Shown here piece after piece: positions 7,542 to 15,803 of a DNA stretch of 27,410 bases; the first letter of the stretch is position 1, and each line of letters starts with the position of its first letter. The DNA is from DATBFG01 sp036558645 (GTDB lineage Bacteria > Acidobacteriota > Terriglobia > Terriglobales > Acidobacteriaceae). Location of the stretch: contig DATBFG010000039.1 in NCBI GenBank assembly GCA_036558645.1, positions 1 through 27,410 of the forward strand, in the 5' to 3' direction. The notes beneath the pieces are model-generated. The model had not been told where the DNA came from, did no database searches, and worked only from the letters and a program-made list of their open reading frames with translations. The position numbers and the translations under genes were made by a program.

Positions 7542-7570
7542 TTGATATTCGCTTTATCTTCGCCTACACT
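7542..7570 (+). promoter_or_regulatory. Sigma70-type promoter for dnaB
   Basis: TTGATA (7542-7547) and TACACT (7565-7570) are separated by exactly 17 bases, matching the housekeeping consensus at 5 of 6 and 4 of 6 positions. Transcription would start near 7577, giving a leader of about 110 bases before dnaB. The surrounding DNA is noticeably more AT-rich than the genes. Confidence 0.55.
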
Positions 7571-7689
7571 TTTCTCGCCACTTCTTTCAGAAGGAACTTG
7601 GATTTATGGCGGCTTTTCCGCACGTAATACTTTTCGTCCACAACCTGATCGTGATTAAGATCACGTCCGCACCAACAGAAAAATAGACT

Positions 7690-9057
7690 TTGGCGACTGC
7701 CGAGTACAATTTCGCAAGCACTCTTCCCGCAAACATCGAAGCGGAGCGCTCGATTCTGGGCGCGATTCTGCTCGACAACCTGGCGTTTAACGAAGCGGCG
7801 GAGAATCTTCACGCGGACGACTTCTCGCTCGACTCGCATCGGCGAATTTACTCGCGAATGATTGACCTCGCCGACGCAACGCGGCCAATTGATCTCATCA
7901 CCCTTACGGAAGAACTTGATCGTCACAAGGAACTGCAGGCGGTGGGTGATCGCGCCTACATCTCGAGTTTGCTCGACGGCGTTCCGGATCGTCCGAGTAT
8001 TGAGCACTACATCAAGATCGTCCGTGACAAGGCGCTGCTGCGCGGACTGATTCATGCATCGAATGCCGCGATCGCGCGCGCCGCGGAACAGAGCGATGCT
8101 GCGGAAGATATTCTTAATGATGCCGAAGCTGCGATCTTCCAGATCTCTGAGAAGCGAATCGGGCGCGGCTTCATGGGCGTGCAGAGCATCATCAAGGAAT
8201 CGTACGGATCGATTGATGCGTTTCTGCAGCGCGGGCAGCGGATCACCGGGCTTGAAACACACTATCCGGATTTCGACGAAAAGACCCGAGGACTGCAGCA
8301 GTCGGACCTGATCATCATAGCGGCGCGGCCTTCGATGGGGAAAACGTCGTTCGCGATGAATATCGCCGAGAATGCCGCCATCGAAGACCAGAAGACGGTC
8401 GCAGTCTTCTCCCTGGAAATGTCGAAGGAAGCGTTGCTCGAACGCATGCTGTGTTCAGTGGCGCGAGTGGACTCGCATCGATTCCGTACGGGTTCGCTGT
8501 GGTCGGAAGATACGCAGAAGATCGCGCACGCGCTTGAGAAGCTGACGCATGCTCCGATCTTCATCGACGATACGCCGGGGATTTCGCTGAGCGAGATGAG
8601 GGCAAAAGCGCGACGATTGCAGCAGTCACAGCGAGCGCTTGATCTGGTAATCGTCGACTACTTGCAACTGATGTCCGGAAGCAGCAAGCGCTACGAGAAC
8701 CGTACGCAGGAAGTCTCGGCCATTTCACGCGGCCTGAAGGCGCTGGCGAAAGAATTACATGTTCCAGTGATCGCATTGTCGCAGTTAAGCCGCGCACCGG
8801 AGAGTCGGGGCTCGGGCGATCATCGTCCGCAACTGGCCGACTTGCGCGAATCGGGATCTATTGAGCAAGATGCTGATCTGGTTGCATTCATCTTCCGCGA
8901 GGAGATGTACAAGCCCGACGATCCGGAACTGGATGGTGTTGCAGAACTCATCATCCGCAAGCAGCGCAACGGGCCCACGGGCACGGTCAAGATGGCGTTC
9001 CTGAAGTCCTCTACTCGCTTCGAATCCCTTGCGGACGGGGGCCGCATGGAGGAGTAA
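7690..9057 (+). CDS. dnaB: Replicative DNA helicase DnaB
   Basis: This hexameric ATP-dependent 5'-3' helicase unwinds DNA at the replication fork. The 455-residue protein has the DnaB N-terminal helical domain (about residues 10-110; LPANIEAERSILGAILLD), a linker, and a RecA-like C-terminal domain (about 190-450). Walker A is ARPSMGKTS (Lys218, Thr219) and Walker B is VIVDYLQL (Asp323). The conserved SQLSR and ESGSIEQDAD motifs follow. There is no intein and the length is normal. The start is TTG at 7690: an in-frame TAG lies two codons upstream, so no earlier start is possible, and there is no strong ribosome-binding site. It is convergent with lepA, with 254 bp between the stops and no obvious terminator. 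Confidence 0.96.
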   Translation: MATAEYNFASTLPANIEAERSILGAILLDNLAFNEAAENLHADDFSLDSHRRIYSRMIDLADATRPIDLITLTEELDRHKELQAVGDRAYISSLLDGVPDRPSIEHYIKIVRDKALLRGLIHASNAAIARAAEQSDAAEDILNDAEAAIFQISEKRIGRGFMGVQSIIKESYGSIDAFLQRGQRITGLETHYPDFDEKTRGLQQSDLIIIAARPSMGKTSFAMNIAENAAIEDQKTVAVFSLEMSKEALLERMLCSVARVDSHRFRTGSLWSEDTQKIAHALEKLTHAPIFIDDTPGISLSEMRAKARRLQQSQRALDLVIVDYLQLMSGSSKRYENRTQEVSAISRGLKALAKELHVPVIALSQLSRAPESRGSGDHRPQLADLRESGSIEQDADLVAFIFREEMYKPDDPELDGVAELIIRKQRNGPTGTVKMAFLKSSTRFESLADGGRMEE

Positions 9058-9311
9058 AGGCGACACTTTCATCCTGTGGAAAATATTGTGGAACGGTAGG
9101 GTCTTAACGCGGGGACAGTACTACCAAATGAAGATTTTGGCTGAAAGCGCCGGAGAGTGATTCATCATATGGTTGATTCTTAAGCTGCTTAGAGCCTGAC
9201 GAATCAATTGTAAAATCTTGTCAAACGTGCGCACGAAAGTGTCAACAGCTGGCACATTTGCACATTCGTTATCCTGCCGCCTGATTCTGAGGTCACGATT
9301 GAGGACCGTTG

Positions 9312-11117
9312 TTAGCCACCTTCGCCGACCTTCAATACCGCGAGAAATGCCTCTTGCGGGATGTCGACGCGACCGATGCGTTTCATGCGCTTTTTGCCCT
9401 CTTTTTGCTTTTCCAGCAGCTTACGTTTGCGAGTAATGTCACCGCCGTAGCACTTTGCCAGAACGTTCTTGCGGATCGCAGGCACGGTTTCGCGGGCGAT
9501 GATCTTCGCACCGATCGAGGCTTGGATGGCGACCTCGAACATTTGCCGCGGGATGAGTTCTTTCATCTTCGCAGCGAGGGCGCGACCACGATCGTAGGCA
9601 AAGTCGCGATGAACGATGATCGAGAGGGCGTCGACAGCTTCGCCGGCTACGAGGATGTCGAGTTTCACCATCGGCGATTCCCAATAATTGGCGAAGTGGT
9701 AATCGAGGGAAGCGTAGCCGCGGGAAACTGATTTCAAACGGTCGTAGAAGTCGAGTACGACTTCGTTTAGCGGGAGTTCGTAGTGCAGCATGACGCGTGA
9801 AGAGCTGACGTATTCGAAGGTCTTTTGCTTGCCGCGTTTTTCTTCGACCAGCTTCAGAATTCCGTTGACGTACTCTTCATTGGTGAGAATAGTCGCCAGA
9901 ATGACAGGCTCTTCGACTTTCGCAATCTCGCTCGTGTCGAGCCACTTCGAAGGATTATCAACTTCGACGACTTCGCCGTCAGTCTTGGTGATGCGATAGC
10001 GCACACCGGGAGCGGTCGTGATCAAGTCGAGATTGAACTCACGCTCCAGACGTTCTTGAATGATCTCCATGTGAAGCAGACCGAGAAAGCCGCAGCGGAA
10101 ACCAAATCCGAGAGCGACTGAACTTTCGGGCTCAAAGAAGAAAGAGGCGTCGTTCAGGCGGAGTTTCTCGAGTGCCTCTCGCAGAACTGTGTGTTCGTGG
10201 GCGTCGACGGTGTAGAGTCCGGCGAAAACCATCGGCTTGATTTCTTCAAATCCAGGAAGTGCCTCGATAGCAGGGTTTGCGTCATTGGTGATGGTGTCGC
10301 CGATCTTGGTGTCGGCGACGTTCTTCATGTTGGCCATGAAGAAGCCGACTTCACCCGCATTCAGTTCCTCGATCTCTACGGGCTTCGGCGTGAGGACTCC
10401 AACGGTTTCGACTTCGAAGGTTCTGCCGTTGGAGAAGAGGCGAATCTTTTGACCTTTGTGCAATTTGCCTTGAAAGACGCGGGTCAAGACAATCACGCCG
10501 CGGTAAGGATCGAACCAGGAATCAAAGATCAGAGCCTGCAACCGGTTCTCTGGATTTCCCTTCGGTGGCGGCACGCGCTTGACGATGGCTTCGAGGACGT
10601 CGGGAACACCCTGTCCTGTCTTCGCGCTGATGAGAACGGCGTCGGCGGCATCAAGGCCGACTGCGCCTTCGATCATCTCTTTTGCGCGCGGAATGTCGGC
10701 GCTGGGAAGGTCAATCTTGTTAATGACGGGGATGATCTCCAGGCCGTTGTTGATTGCGAGGTAGGAGTTGGCCAAGGTCTGTGCTTCGACGCCTTGAGAC
10801 GCATCCACTACCAGGAGTGCCCCCTCGCAAGAAGCCAAGGAGCGGGAAACTTCGTAAGAGAAATCGACGTGGCCTGGCGTATCAATAAGGTTGAGCTGGT
10901 AAGTCTCGCCATTTTGTGCCGTGTACATCATGCGGACGGCGTGGGCCTTAATAGTAATTCCCCGCTCGCGCTCCAAGTCCATGCTGTCGAGCACCTGTGC
11001 TTGCATCTCGCGGGAGGTCAACGCCCCGGTAAGCTCCAGCAGACGATCGGCGAGCGTAGACTTCCCGTGGTCGATGTGCGCGATAATGGCGAAGTTGCGA
11101 AGGTGTGCTACATCCAT
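9312..11117 (-). CDS. lepA: Elongation factor 4 (LepA), ribosome back-translocating GTPase
   Basis: EF4 is a translational GTPase that acts on the ribosome. The protein has the G domain (AHIDHGKST P-loop at about residues 13-21, DTPGHVDF, NKIDLPSADI), the EF-G-like domains 2, 3 and 5 (GFRCGFLGLLHMEI is the LepA hallmark), and the LepA C-terminal domain ending with the lysine-rich segment (RKRKLLEKQKEGKKRM). The favoured start is ATG at 11117 (MDVAHLRNF), giving 601 residues, the normal length. A TTG at 11150 would add 11 residues not usual in the family and would leave only 14 bp to the divergent VOC gene. Neither start has a clear ribosome-binding site. Confidence 0.96.
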   Translation of the reverse strand: MDVAHLRNFAIIAHIDHGKSTLADRLLELTGALTSREMQAQVLDSMDLERERGITIKAHAVRMMYTAQNGETYQLNLIDTPGHVDFSYEVSRSLASCEGALLVVDASQGVEAQTLANSYLAINNGLEIIPVINKIDLPSADIPRAKEMIEGAVGLDAADAVLISAKTGQGVPDVLEAIVKRVPPPKGNPENRLQALIFDSWFDPYRGVIVLTRVFQGKLHKGQKIRLFSNGRTFEVETVGVLTPKPVEIEELNAGEVGFFMANMKNVADTKIGDTITNDANPAIEALPGFEEIKPMVFAGLYTVDAHEHTVLREALEKLRLNDASFFFEPESSVALGFGFRCGFLGLLHMEIIQERLEREFNLDLITTAPGVRYRITKTDGEVVEVDNPSKWLDTSEIAKVEEPVILATILTNEEYVNGILKLVEEKRGKQKTFEYVSSSRVMLHYELPLNEVVLDFYDRLKSVSRGYASLDYHFANYWESPMVKLDILVAGEAVDALSIIVHRDFAYDRGRALAAKMKELIPRQMFEVAIQASIGAKIIARETVPAIRKNVLAKCYGGDITRKRKLLEKQKEGKKRMKRIGRVDIPQEAFLAVLKVGEGG

Positions 11118-11164
11118 AATCGTTGGGTAATCATTGATTTTAACAGGCAATTGATGAGGAGCTT

Positions 11165-11545
11165 ATGCAGCCTTGGAGAAACATGGTTCCCTTCATAGCG
11201 ATTGATCATGTGCAACTGGCAATGCCACCGGGAGGTGAAGCGGCTGCCCGTCGCTTCTACATTGAGCTGCTGGGTATGACGGAAATACCAAAGCCACCAC
11301 TACTCGCAAAGCGAGGTGGCGCATGGTTTCAAAGCGGAGGGGTTCAGCTTCACTTGGGTGTTGAGCAGGACTTCCACCCGGCGAAGAAAGCTCATCCAGC
11401 GTTGCGGTGCAGCGATTTTGAATCGCTCACGAAAAATCTTGCGAGCGCCGGCATCGACGTGACGGATGACGCGTCTATCCCTGGCGTGAAGCGTTGCCAT
11501 ATTCATGACCCGTTTGGAAATCGCATTGAGCTGATTGCGCAGTAG
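11165..11545 (+). CDS. VOC-superfamily protein (glyoxalase/bleomycin-resistance fold)
   Basis: This is a small vicinal-oxygen-chelate protein of 126 residues with one pair of beta-alpha-beta-beta-beta modules. Likely metal ligands are His15 (AIDHVQL), His77 (KAHPALR) and Glu122 (GNRIELIAQ), and HDPFGNRIEL is the typical closing motif. The substrate cannot be told from sequence; the family includes glyoxalase I, fosfomycin and bleomycin resistance proteins and dioxygenases. Two starts are possible: ATG at 11165 (AGGAG only 3 bases away) or ATG at 11183 (GGAG 4 bases away). The second leaves more room for promoters between this gene and the divergent lepA. A secreted amidohydrolase follows after 70 bp. 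Confidence 0.85.
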   Translation: MQPWRNMVPFIAIDHVQLAMPPGGEAAARRFYIELLGMTEIPKPPLLAKRGGAWFQSGGVQLHLGVEQDFHPAKKAHPALRCSDFESLTKNLASAGIDVTDDASIPGVKRCHIHDPFGNRIELIAQ

Positions 11546-11567
11546 AGGGCCCACAAAGCGATGGGAC

Positions 11568-11596
11568 TGGCGGCAATTCCAGTACAATTGCCGCCA
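11568..11596. promoter_or_regulatory. Perfect 11-bp inverted repeat before the amidohydrolase start
   Basis: TGGCGGCAATT (11568-11578) and AATTGCCGCCA (11586-11596) are perfect inverted copies around a 7-base loop, ending 9 bases before the AGGAGA ribosome-binding site at 11605. It contains TACAAT (11583-11588), which could serve as a -10 box. No T-run follows, so an operator or leader hairpin is more likely than a terminator. Confidence 0.55.
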
Positions 11597-11615
11597 CGTT
11601 CTCCAGGAGATCCCG

Positions 11616-13058
11616 ATGCGAAACCGAATCCTTGCTGGGCTGATTGGATGCCTCGTACATGCTTGCGCGGCACAGACTCTATCGCCTGGCGTTCAGAAGT
11701 TCGTGAAGGTGAATGCGCCGTTAGTGGCGCTGGTACACGTGCGGGTAATCGATGGGACAGGCGCGCCTGCGAAAGACGATCAGACGATCGTGGTTCAAGA
11801 GGGAAAGATTGTCAGCGTCAATGATGCTTCGAGCGCGGCTCCATCCGGAGCGCAAGTTCTCGACTTGCAGGGCCACAGCGTGATTCCAGGCCTGGTCGGA
11901 ATGCACGACCACATGTTCTACCCTGCGGGCGATGCAATCTTTCATGAGATGGCGATCAGCTTTCCGCGCCTTTACCTTGCGGGCGGCGTCACGACGATCC
12001 GTACTACGGGAAGCATCGAACCCTACACTGACCTACTGCTGAAAAAAGGCATTGATAGCGGCGAAATACCGGGGCCGCGGATGCACGTTACTGGCCCTTA
12101 CCTAGAAGGTCCAGGAAGTTTTACTCCACAGATGACGGAGTTGAAGACACCGGAGGACGCGGTGGCAACCGTCAACTTCTGGGTCGACCGCGGGGTCGAC
12201 AATTTCAAGGCGTACAACTTCATCTCGAGAGCCGTGTTGAAGGCCGCGATCGATGCGGCACATAAGCGAGGAGTAAAAGTCACCGGTCACCTTTGTTCGA
12301 TTGGATTCAAGGAAGCAGCGGCAATCGGCATTGATGACCTCGAACATGGACTTGTAGTAGACACGGAATTCTTCTCCGGCAAGAAGCCGGATCAGTGCCC
12401 TGATGAAGCCGAAATGGTTACAGAACTCATCAAGATGAAGGTGAGTGACCCGAAAATTCAGGAGACGATTCGCGATCTGGTTTCACACCATGTTGCCGTG
12501 ACTTCCACCCTGCCGGTCTTCGAACTGTTTGTTGAGAACAAGACTCCTTTACAGCAACGAGTGCTGGATTCGATGTCGGCCGACTCGAAAAACCAGTTTC
12601 TGGCGAATCGTGTACGCGTGGACATACCGAAACGCGATCCTAAGACCGGGCAAGTTGTAGCTCGTCCTTGGGCCCAAAGCTTCGAGATGGAGAAAGAGTT
12701 TGAGCGCGAGTTCGTGAAAGCTGGGGGATTACTGTTAGCGGGTCTTGATCCGACAGGCTTGGGCGGCGTGGTTCCGGGATTCGGCGATCAACGTGAAGTG
12801 GAATTGCTGGTCGAAGCTGGGTTTACTCCACTGGAGGCGATCCACATCGCGACCTCGAATGGCGCTCAATATCTGGGAGAACTGGAACGTATCGGTACGA
12901 TTGCGCCGGGGAAACAGGCAGACCTCGTGGTGATCAAAGGTGATCCGTCGAAAAAGATCGAGGACATTGAAAACGTGGAGATCGTATTCAAGGAAGGAAT
13001 TGGGTACGACTCGGCGAAACTTACGGATTCGGCGCGTGGACTGGTAGGGATTCGCTAG
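11616..13058 (+). CDS. Secreted metal-dependent amidohydrolase (imidazolonepropionase-like)
   Basis: This is a predicted periplasmic hydrolase of amide or cyclic amide bonds, of the COG1228 type; family members include prolidases and imidazolonepropionases. The substrate is unknown. The 480-residue product has a Sec signal peptide (MRNRILAGLIGCLVHACAAQ). The metal motif is in VGMHDHMFY (His97, His99). Further candidate ligands are in VTGHLCS and LEHGLV, and a late Asp lies in AGLDPTG. The C-terminal beta-sandwich signature (IGTIAPGKQADLVVIKGDP) is intact. The start at 11616 is chosen for AGGAGA at 11605-11610 with ideal spacing and because the signal peptide begins there. It is followed after 3 bp by maf, so the two are probably co-transcribed. 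Confidence 0.9.
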   Translation: MRNRILAGLIGCLVHACAAQTLSPGVQKFVKVNAPLVALVHVRVIDGTGAPAKDDQTIVVQEGKIVSVNDASSAAPSGAQVLDLQGHSVIPGLVGMHDHMFYPAGDAIFHEMAISFPRLYLAGGVTTIRTTGSIEPYTDLLLKKGIDSGEIPGPRMHVTGPYLEGPGSFTPQMTELKTPEDAVATVNFWVDRGVDNFKAYNFISRAVLKAAIDAAHKRGVKVTGHLCSIGFKEAAAIGIDDLEHGLVVDTEFFSGKKPDQCPDEAEMVTELIKMKVSDPKIQETIRDLVSHHVAVTSTLPVFELFVENKTPLQQRVLDSMSADSKNQFLANRVRVDIPKRDPKTGQVVARPWAQSFEMEKEFEREFVKAGGLLLAGLDPTGLGGVVPGFGDQREVELLVEAGFTPLEAIHIATSNGAQYLGELERIGTIAPGKQADLVVIKGDPSKKIEDIENVEIVFKEGIGYDSAKLTDSARGLVGIR

Positions 13059-13061
13059 AGC

Positions 13062-13619
13062 ATGTTGATCCTTGCTTCCGCTTCTCCACGACGCCGAGAG
13101 ATTCTTACCGCCGCCAGAATTCCGTTCACAGTGCAGGTTGCCAATGTGCCAGAGGCCCCGCGTGCCGACGAGAATCCTGAGCAGTATGCTCGGCGACTAG
13201 CATGTGAGAAGGCGCAAGCGGTGCGCCAACAAAATCCATCCAGTGTGGTTCTGGGAGCGGATACGATCGTGGTAGTAGACGGCGCGATTCTGGAGAAGCC
13301 GGTGAATGATCAGGATGCGGCGCGCATGCTTCGACGTTTGTCAGGCCGCACTCATCAGGTTTTGACCGGAGTTTGCCTGGCTGGATCGGGCTTCGAAGAT
13401 ACTCGCTTGGAAAGCACAACAGTGACTATGCAACGGCTGTCGGACGAAGAGATCCGCGGCTACGTTTCAACAGGAGAACCCAAGGACAAGGCTGGAGCAT
13501 ACGCCATCCAAGGAATTGCCTCACGATGGATTTCGAGAATCGAAGGAGACTATTTCAATGTGGTAGGACTGCCGGTTTCCCTGGTATATCGAATGCTATT
13601 GGAGAGAGGGTGCTTGTGA
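13062..13619 (+). CDS. maf: Maf-family nucleoside triphosphate pyrophosphatase (dTTP/UTP type)
   Basis: It hydrolyses non-canonical or excess nucleotides such as dTTP/UTP to the monophosphate in the cytoplasm; the family is also linked to septum inhibition. The 185-residue protein has the N-terminal ASASPRR motif (residues 6-12), GADTIV with catalytic Asp67, an EKP segment, and GEPKDKAGAYAIQG, which is the signature of the YhdE-like dTTP/UTP subgroup. The length is normal. The ATG lies 3 bases after the amidohydrolase stop, suggesting translation of one mRNA. A hairpin shared with the convergent tatA follows. Confidence 0.95.
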   Translation: MLILASASPRRREILTAARIPFTVQVANVPEAPRADENPEQYARRLACEKAQAVRQQNPSSVVLGADTIVVVDGAILEKPVNDQDAARMLRRLSGRTHQVLTGVCLAGSGFEDTRLESTTVTMQRLSDEEIRGYVSTGEPKDKAGAYAIQGIASRWISRIEGDYFNVVGLPVSLVYRMLLERGCL

Positions 13620-13632
13620 GCAGAAGGCAGAA

Positions 13633-13656
13633 GAGAGACGCAACAGGTCGTCTCTC
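13633..13656. terminator. Hairpin between convergent maf and tatA
   Basis: GAGAGACG (13633-13640) and CGTCTCTC (13649-13656) form a perfect 8-bp stem with an 8-base loop between two converging genes. No long T-run follows on either strand, so it is at best a weak bidirectional terminator. Confidence 0.5.
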
Positions 13657-13670
13657 CAAATGAGACTTAG

Positions 13671-13838
13671 TTATGACTTCTTTTCGCCTTCCTCGCCAGT
13701 CTTCATGGCTGACTTGAAATTCTTGATGCCTTCGCCTAAGCCCTTGCCAAGATCGGCAATTTTGCTGGGCCCAAAGATCAAAAGAGCAATGGCCATCAGA
13801 ATCAGTAGCTCTGGTACGCCAATTTTCCCACCAAACAT
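13671..13838 (-). CDS. tatA: Twin-arginine translocase subunit TatA/TatE
   Basis: This is the pore-forming subunit of the Tat system, which exports folded proteins. The 55-residue product starts MFGGKIGVPELLILM, with one N-terminal transmembrane helix (about residues 8-22) containing the conserved Glu10. The FGPSKIADLGKGLGE hinge and amphipathic helix follow, then a charged tail (GEEGEKKS). This is the complete, typical TatA layout. AGGAG at 13845-13849 on the minus strand, six bases from the ATG, supports the start. No tatB or tatC is adjacent, as often in acidobacteria. Two likely Tat substrates, PhoD (1850) and ActB (23416), are in this window. Confidence 0.95.
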   Translation of the reverse strand: MFGGKIGVPELLILMAIALLIFGPSKIADLGKGLGEGIKNFKSAMKTGEEGEKKS

Positions 13839-13960
13839 ATGCAACTCCTGCAGGGCAGGCGCGGTTTCCCGGTCGCAAGTTATTCCCTGCCTAAATTCTA
13901 GGCCTTCAGCCGGACGGAGTCAAAGATCGTCGCGTCAACACTTTGTCAAAGGTTTCGAGG

Positions 13961-15166
13961 TTAAAGACTTTCGATCAACCCGGCTAGAAGCGCCGTTCGA
14001 CGCGCGAGTTCCTCCACCAAAATGGATTCGTTTGTGGCGTGCGCGCCCTCGCCAACCCCGCCAAGCCCATCCAAAGTCGGGATATTAAGGCCGGCAGTAA
14101 AGTTGCCGTCGGATCCGCCGCCAACCGCGGCTTCGCTGAGCTTCCATCCGAGTTGATGGGCAATTTCCGTTGCTTTCTTGTAGAGGCTGACCACTCCCTG
14201 ATTTCGTTCCATGGGAGGCCGGTTCAATCCACCTTTGATTTCGATACGGCACTTGCGATTGAAGGGCTTTAGCGAGCGCAGCTTACGATCAATCTCTTTT
14301 GCATCTTTCAGGACGGCGATGCGGACGTCAAGGGTTGCAGTGGCCTCAGCGGGAATGACATTAGCTCGAGTGCCTCCCTGGATGAGCCCGATATTCACTG
14401 TCAGACCTCGCTTCAAGTCTGTGAACTTCGAAACCACGGGGATTTGTCTCGCCAACTCCATCACCGCACTTTCTCCCTTTTCGAAGTCGAGACCGGAGTG
14501 TGCCGCTTTGCCTGTCACTTTCAACAGATATTCTGCGACACCCTTGCGCGCCGTCTTCACCGCTCCTTGCAAGCCATAGGACGGCTCAAGAACAAGCACC
14601 GCTTCTGACCGCTTGGCTAGACTCTCCGTGATGTGACGGGAGGAATCGCTGCCGACCTCTTCATCGGAAACCAATAGGACGGTAACGGGCCTGGGTAGGG
14701 TGTCCTCATGCCAGCTACGAAGACCCTCGATCGCGTGCAGCATCATAGCGATGCCAGATTTCATGTCGAGCGTGCCGGGTCCCCAGATTCGACCGTCGGC
14801 CGTCCGGCAGGGCATCGACTTCAAGGTTCCGAGGGGGTATACGGTGTCGTAGTGACCTAATAAGAGGATAGGTTTGCCGGATCGTTTTCCGGAGAAGTCG
14901 ACCTGCAGGTGATCGCCGAACTTTTCAGCCCGGTGAAATTTGGCGTGGCCGCCCAATCTTTCAAACCTGCCAGCCAGTTGCGCCGCCATTCCGTCGGCTG
15001 CTTTCTTGTCATCACTCGGCGATTCTAGTTCCACCAGTTGGCGAACGGTTTCCACGATCTGGTCGCGTTTCGTTTCAAAGAAACGGAGCTTGTCGGCCAG
15101 TTTGCTATCCAAAGGGGCAGATGGTCGTTTCTGCTTCGAGGGTTTCTGCACACGCTTTTTCGTCAT
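13961..15166 (-). CDS. M20 family metallopeptidase (carboxypeptidase G2-like)
   Basis: This is a di-zinc exopeptidase or deacylase of the M20 family. The 401-residue protein carries the metal motifs in order: GHYDTVYPL (His105, Asp107), GTLDMKSG (Asp134), SDEEVGS (Glu169 catalytic base, Glu170 ligand), VLEPSYG (Glu ligand) and a late GEGAHATNE (His ligand). The dimerisation domain lies between (AAHSGLDFEKG to about residue 300). The closest layout is Pseudomonas carboxypeptidase G2, which removes C-terminal glutamate from folates. No signal peptide is seen; the N-terminus is rich in Lys and Arg, so it is probably cytoplasmic. AAGGAAGG just upstream of 15166 supports the start. It is divergent from fabZ and lies 122 bp upstream of tatA in the same direction. 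Confidence 0.92.
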   Translation of the reverse strand: MTKKRVQKPSKQKRPSAPLDSKLADKLRFFETKRDQIVETVRQLVELESPSDDKKAADGMAAQLAGRFERLGGHAKFHRAEKFGDHLQVDFSGKRSGKPILLLGHYDTVYPLGTLKSMPCRTADGRIWGPGTLDMKSGIAMMLHAIEGLRSWHEDTLPRPVTVLLVSDEEVGSDSSRHITESLAKRSEAVLVLEPSYGLQGAVKTARKGVAEYLLKVTGKAAHSGLDFEKGESAVMELARQIPVVSKFTDLKRGLTVNIGLIQGGTRANVIPAEATATLDVRIAVLKDAKEIDRKLRSLKPFNRKCRIEIKGGLNRPPMERNQGVVSLYKKATEIAHQLGWKLSEAAVGGGSDGNFTAGLNIPTLDGLGGVGEGAHATNESILVEELARRTALLAGLIESL

Positions 15167-15229
15167 TCAACCTTCCTTAAAAGGATCGGAACTAGAGCAG
15201 GAGTGAGACTGCGATGCGGCTGGTTACAG

Positions 15230-15235
15230 TATAAT
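15230..15235 (+). promoter_or_regulatory. -10 box candidate for the fabZ-lpxA-lpxI operon
   Basis: A perfect TATAAT lies 22 bases before the fabZ start, in the 91-bp gap between the divergent M20 gene and fabZ. No recognisable -35 box is found at 16-18 bases spacing. Confidence 0.4.
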
Positions 15236-15257
15236 CGTCGTCCTTGATGAGATCAGA

Positions 15258-15764
15258 ATGACGGATCACACCGAAACTGCCGAAGTCCCGGTTAAGAGGA
15301 CGATGGACATTAATGAAATCCTTCGCATCCTCCCGCATCGCTTTCCTTTCTTGATGATCGACCGGGTGATCGAACTCGTTCCCGGGGAGCGGATTGTGGC
15401 AATCAAGAACGTAACCATCAACGAACCGTTCTTCATGGGACATTTTCCCGAGATGCCGATCATGCCGGGAGTGATGATTGTGGAATCGATGGCGCAAGCC
15501 GGTGGAGCGTTACTACTTGGGGAGATTGAAGACCGCGAGAACAAACTTGTGGTTTTCACCGGAGTTGAGCGCGCACGCTTTCGCCGACCCGTGCTTCCGG
15601 GCGATCAACTGCGTTTGGAGGTTGAGGTGAAGTCATGGCGTGGAACCGCCGGGAGGATGGCGGGAACAGCGTATGTGGGAGAAAAGCGTGTCGCCGAGGC
15701 GACCATAAGCTGCCAAGTCCTCGATCGGAAACGAGTCAAGGGAGATTCGGGAGAAGGCGGCTAA
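15258..15764 (+). CDS. fabZ: 3-hydroxyacyl-ACP dehydratase FabZ
   Basis: It dehydrates 3-hydroxyacyl-ACP in fatty-acid elongation. The 168-residue protein has the hot-dog fold signatures LPHRFPFLMIDRV, GHFPEMPIMPG with catalytic His62, and MIVESMAQ with catalytic Glu76, then FRRPVLPGDQL. The N-terminal dozen residues and charged C-terminal tail are slightly longer than E. coli FabZ. A weak GATGAG lies upstream of the ATG. It heads a run with lpxA (39 bp later) and lpxI, the common arrangement that balances phospholipid and lipid A synthesis from the same 3-hydroxyacyl-ACP pool. Confidence 0.97.
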   Translation: MTDHTETAEVPVKRTMDINEILRILPHRFPFLMIDRVIELVPGERIVAIKNVTINEPFFMGHFPEMPIMPGVMIVESMAQAGGALLLGEIEDRENKLVVFTGVERARFRRPVLPGDQLRLEVEVKSWRGTAGRMAGTAYVGEKRVAEATISCQVLDRKRVKGDSGEGG

Positions 15765-15803
15765 CCAGGTAACGATAAGTAAAGCTTCGCGCGCCCAGTC
15801 AGA

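Noticed and set aside
10191..11198. Long plus-strand ORF opposite lepA
   Set aside because: It is a shadow of lepA, which is unambiguous on the minus strand.
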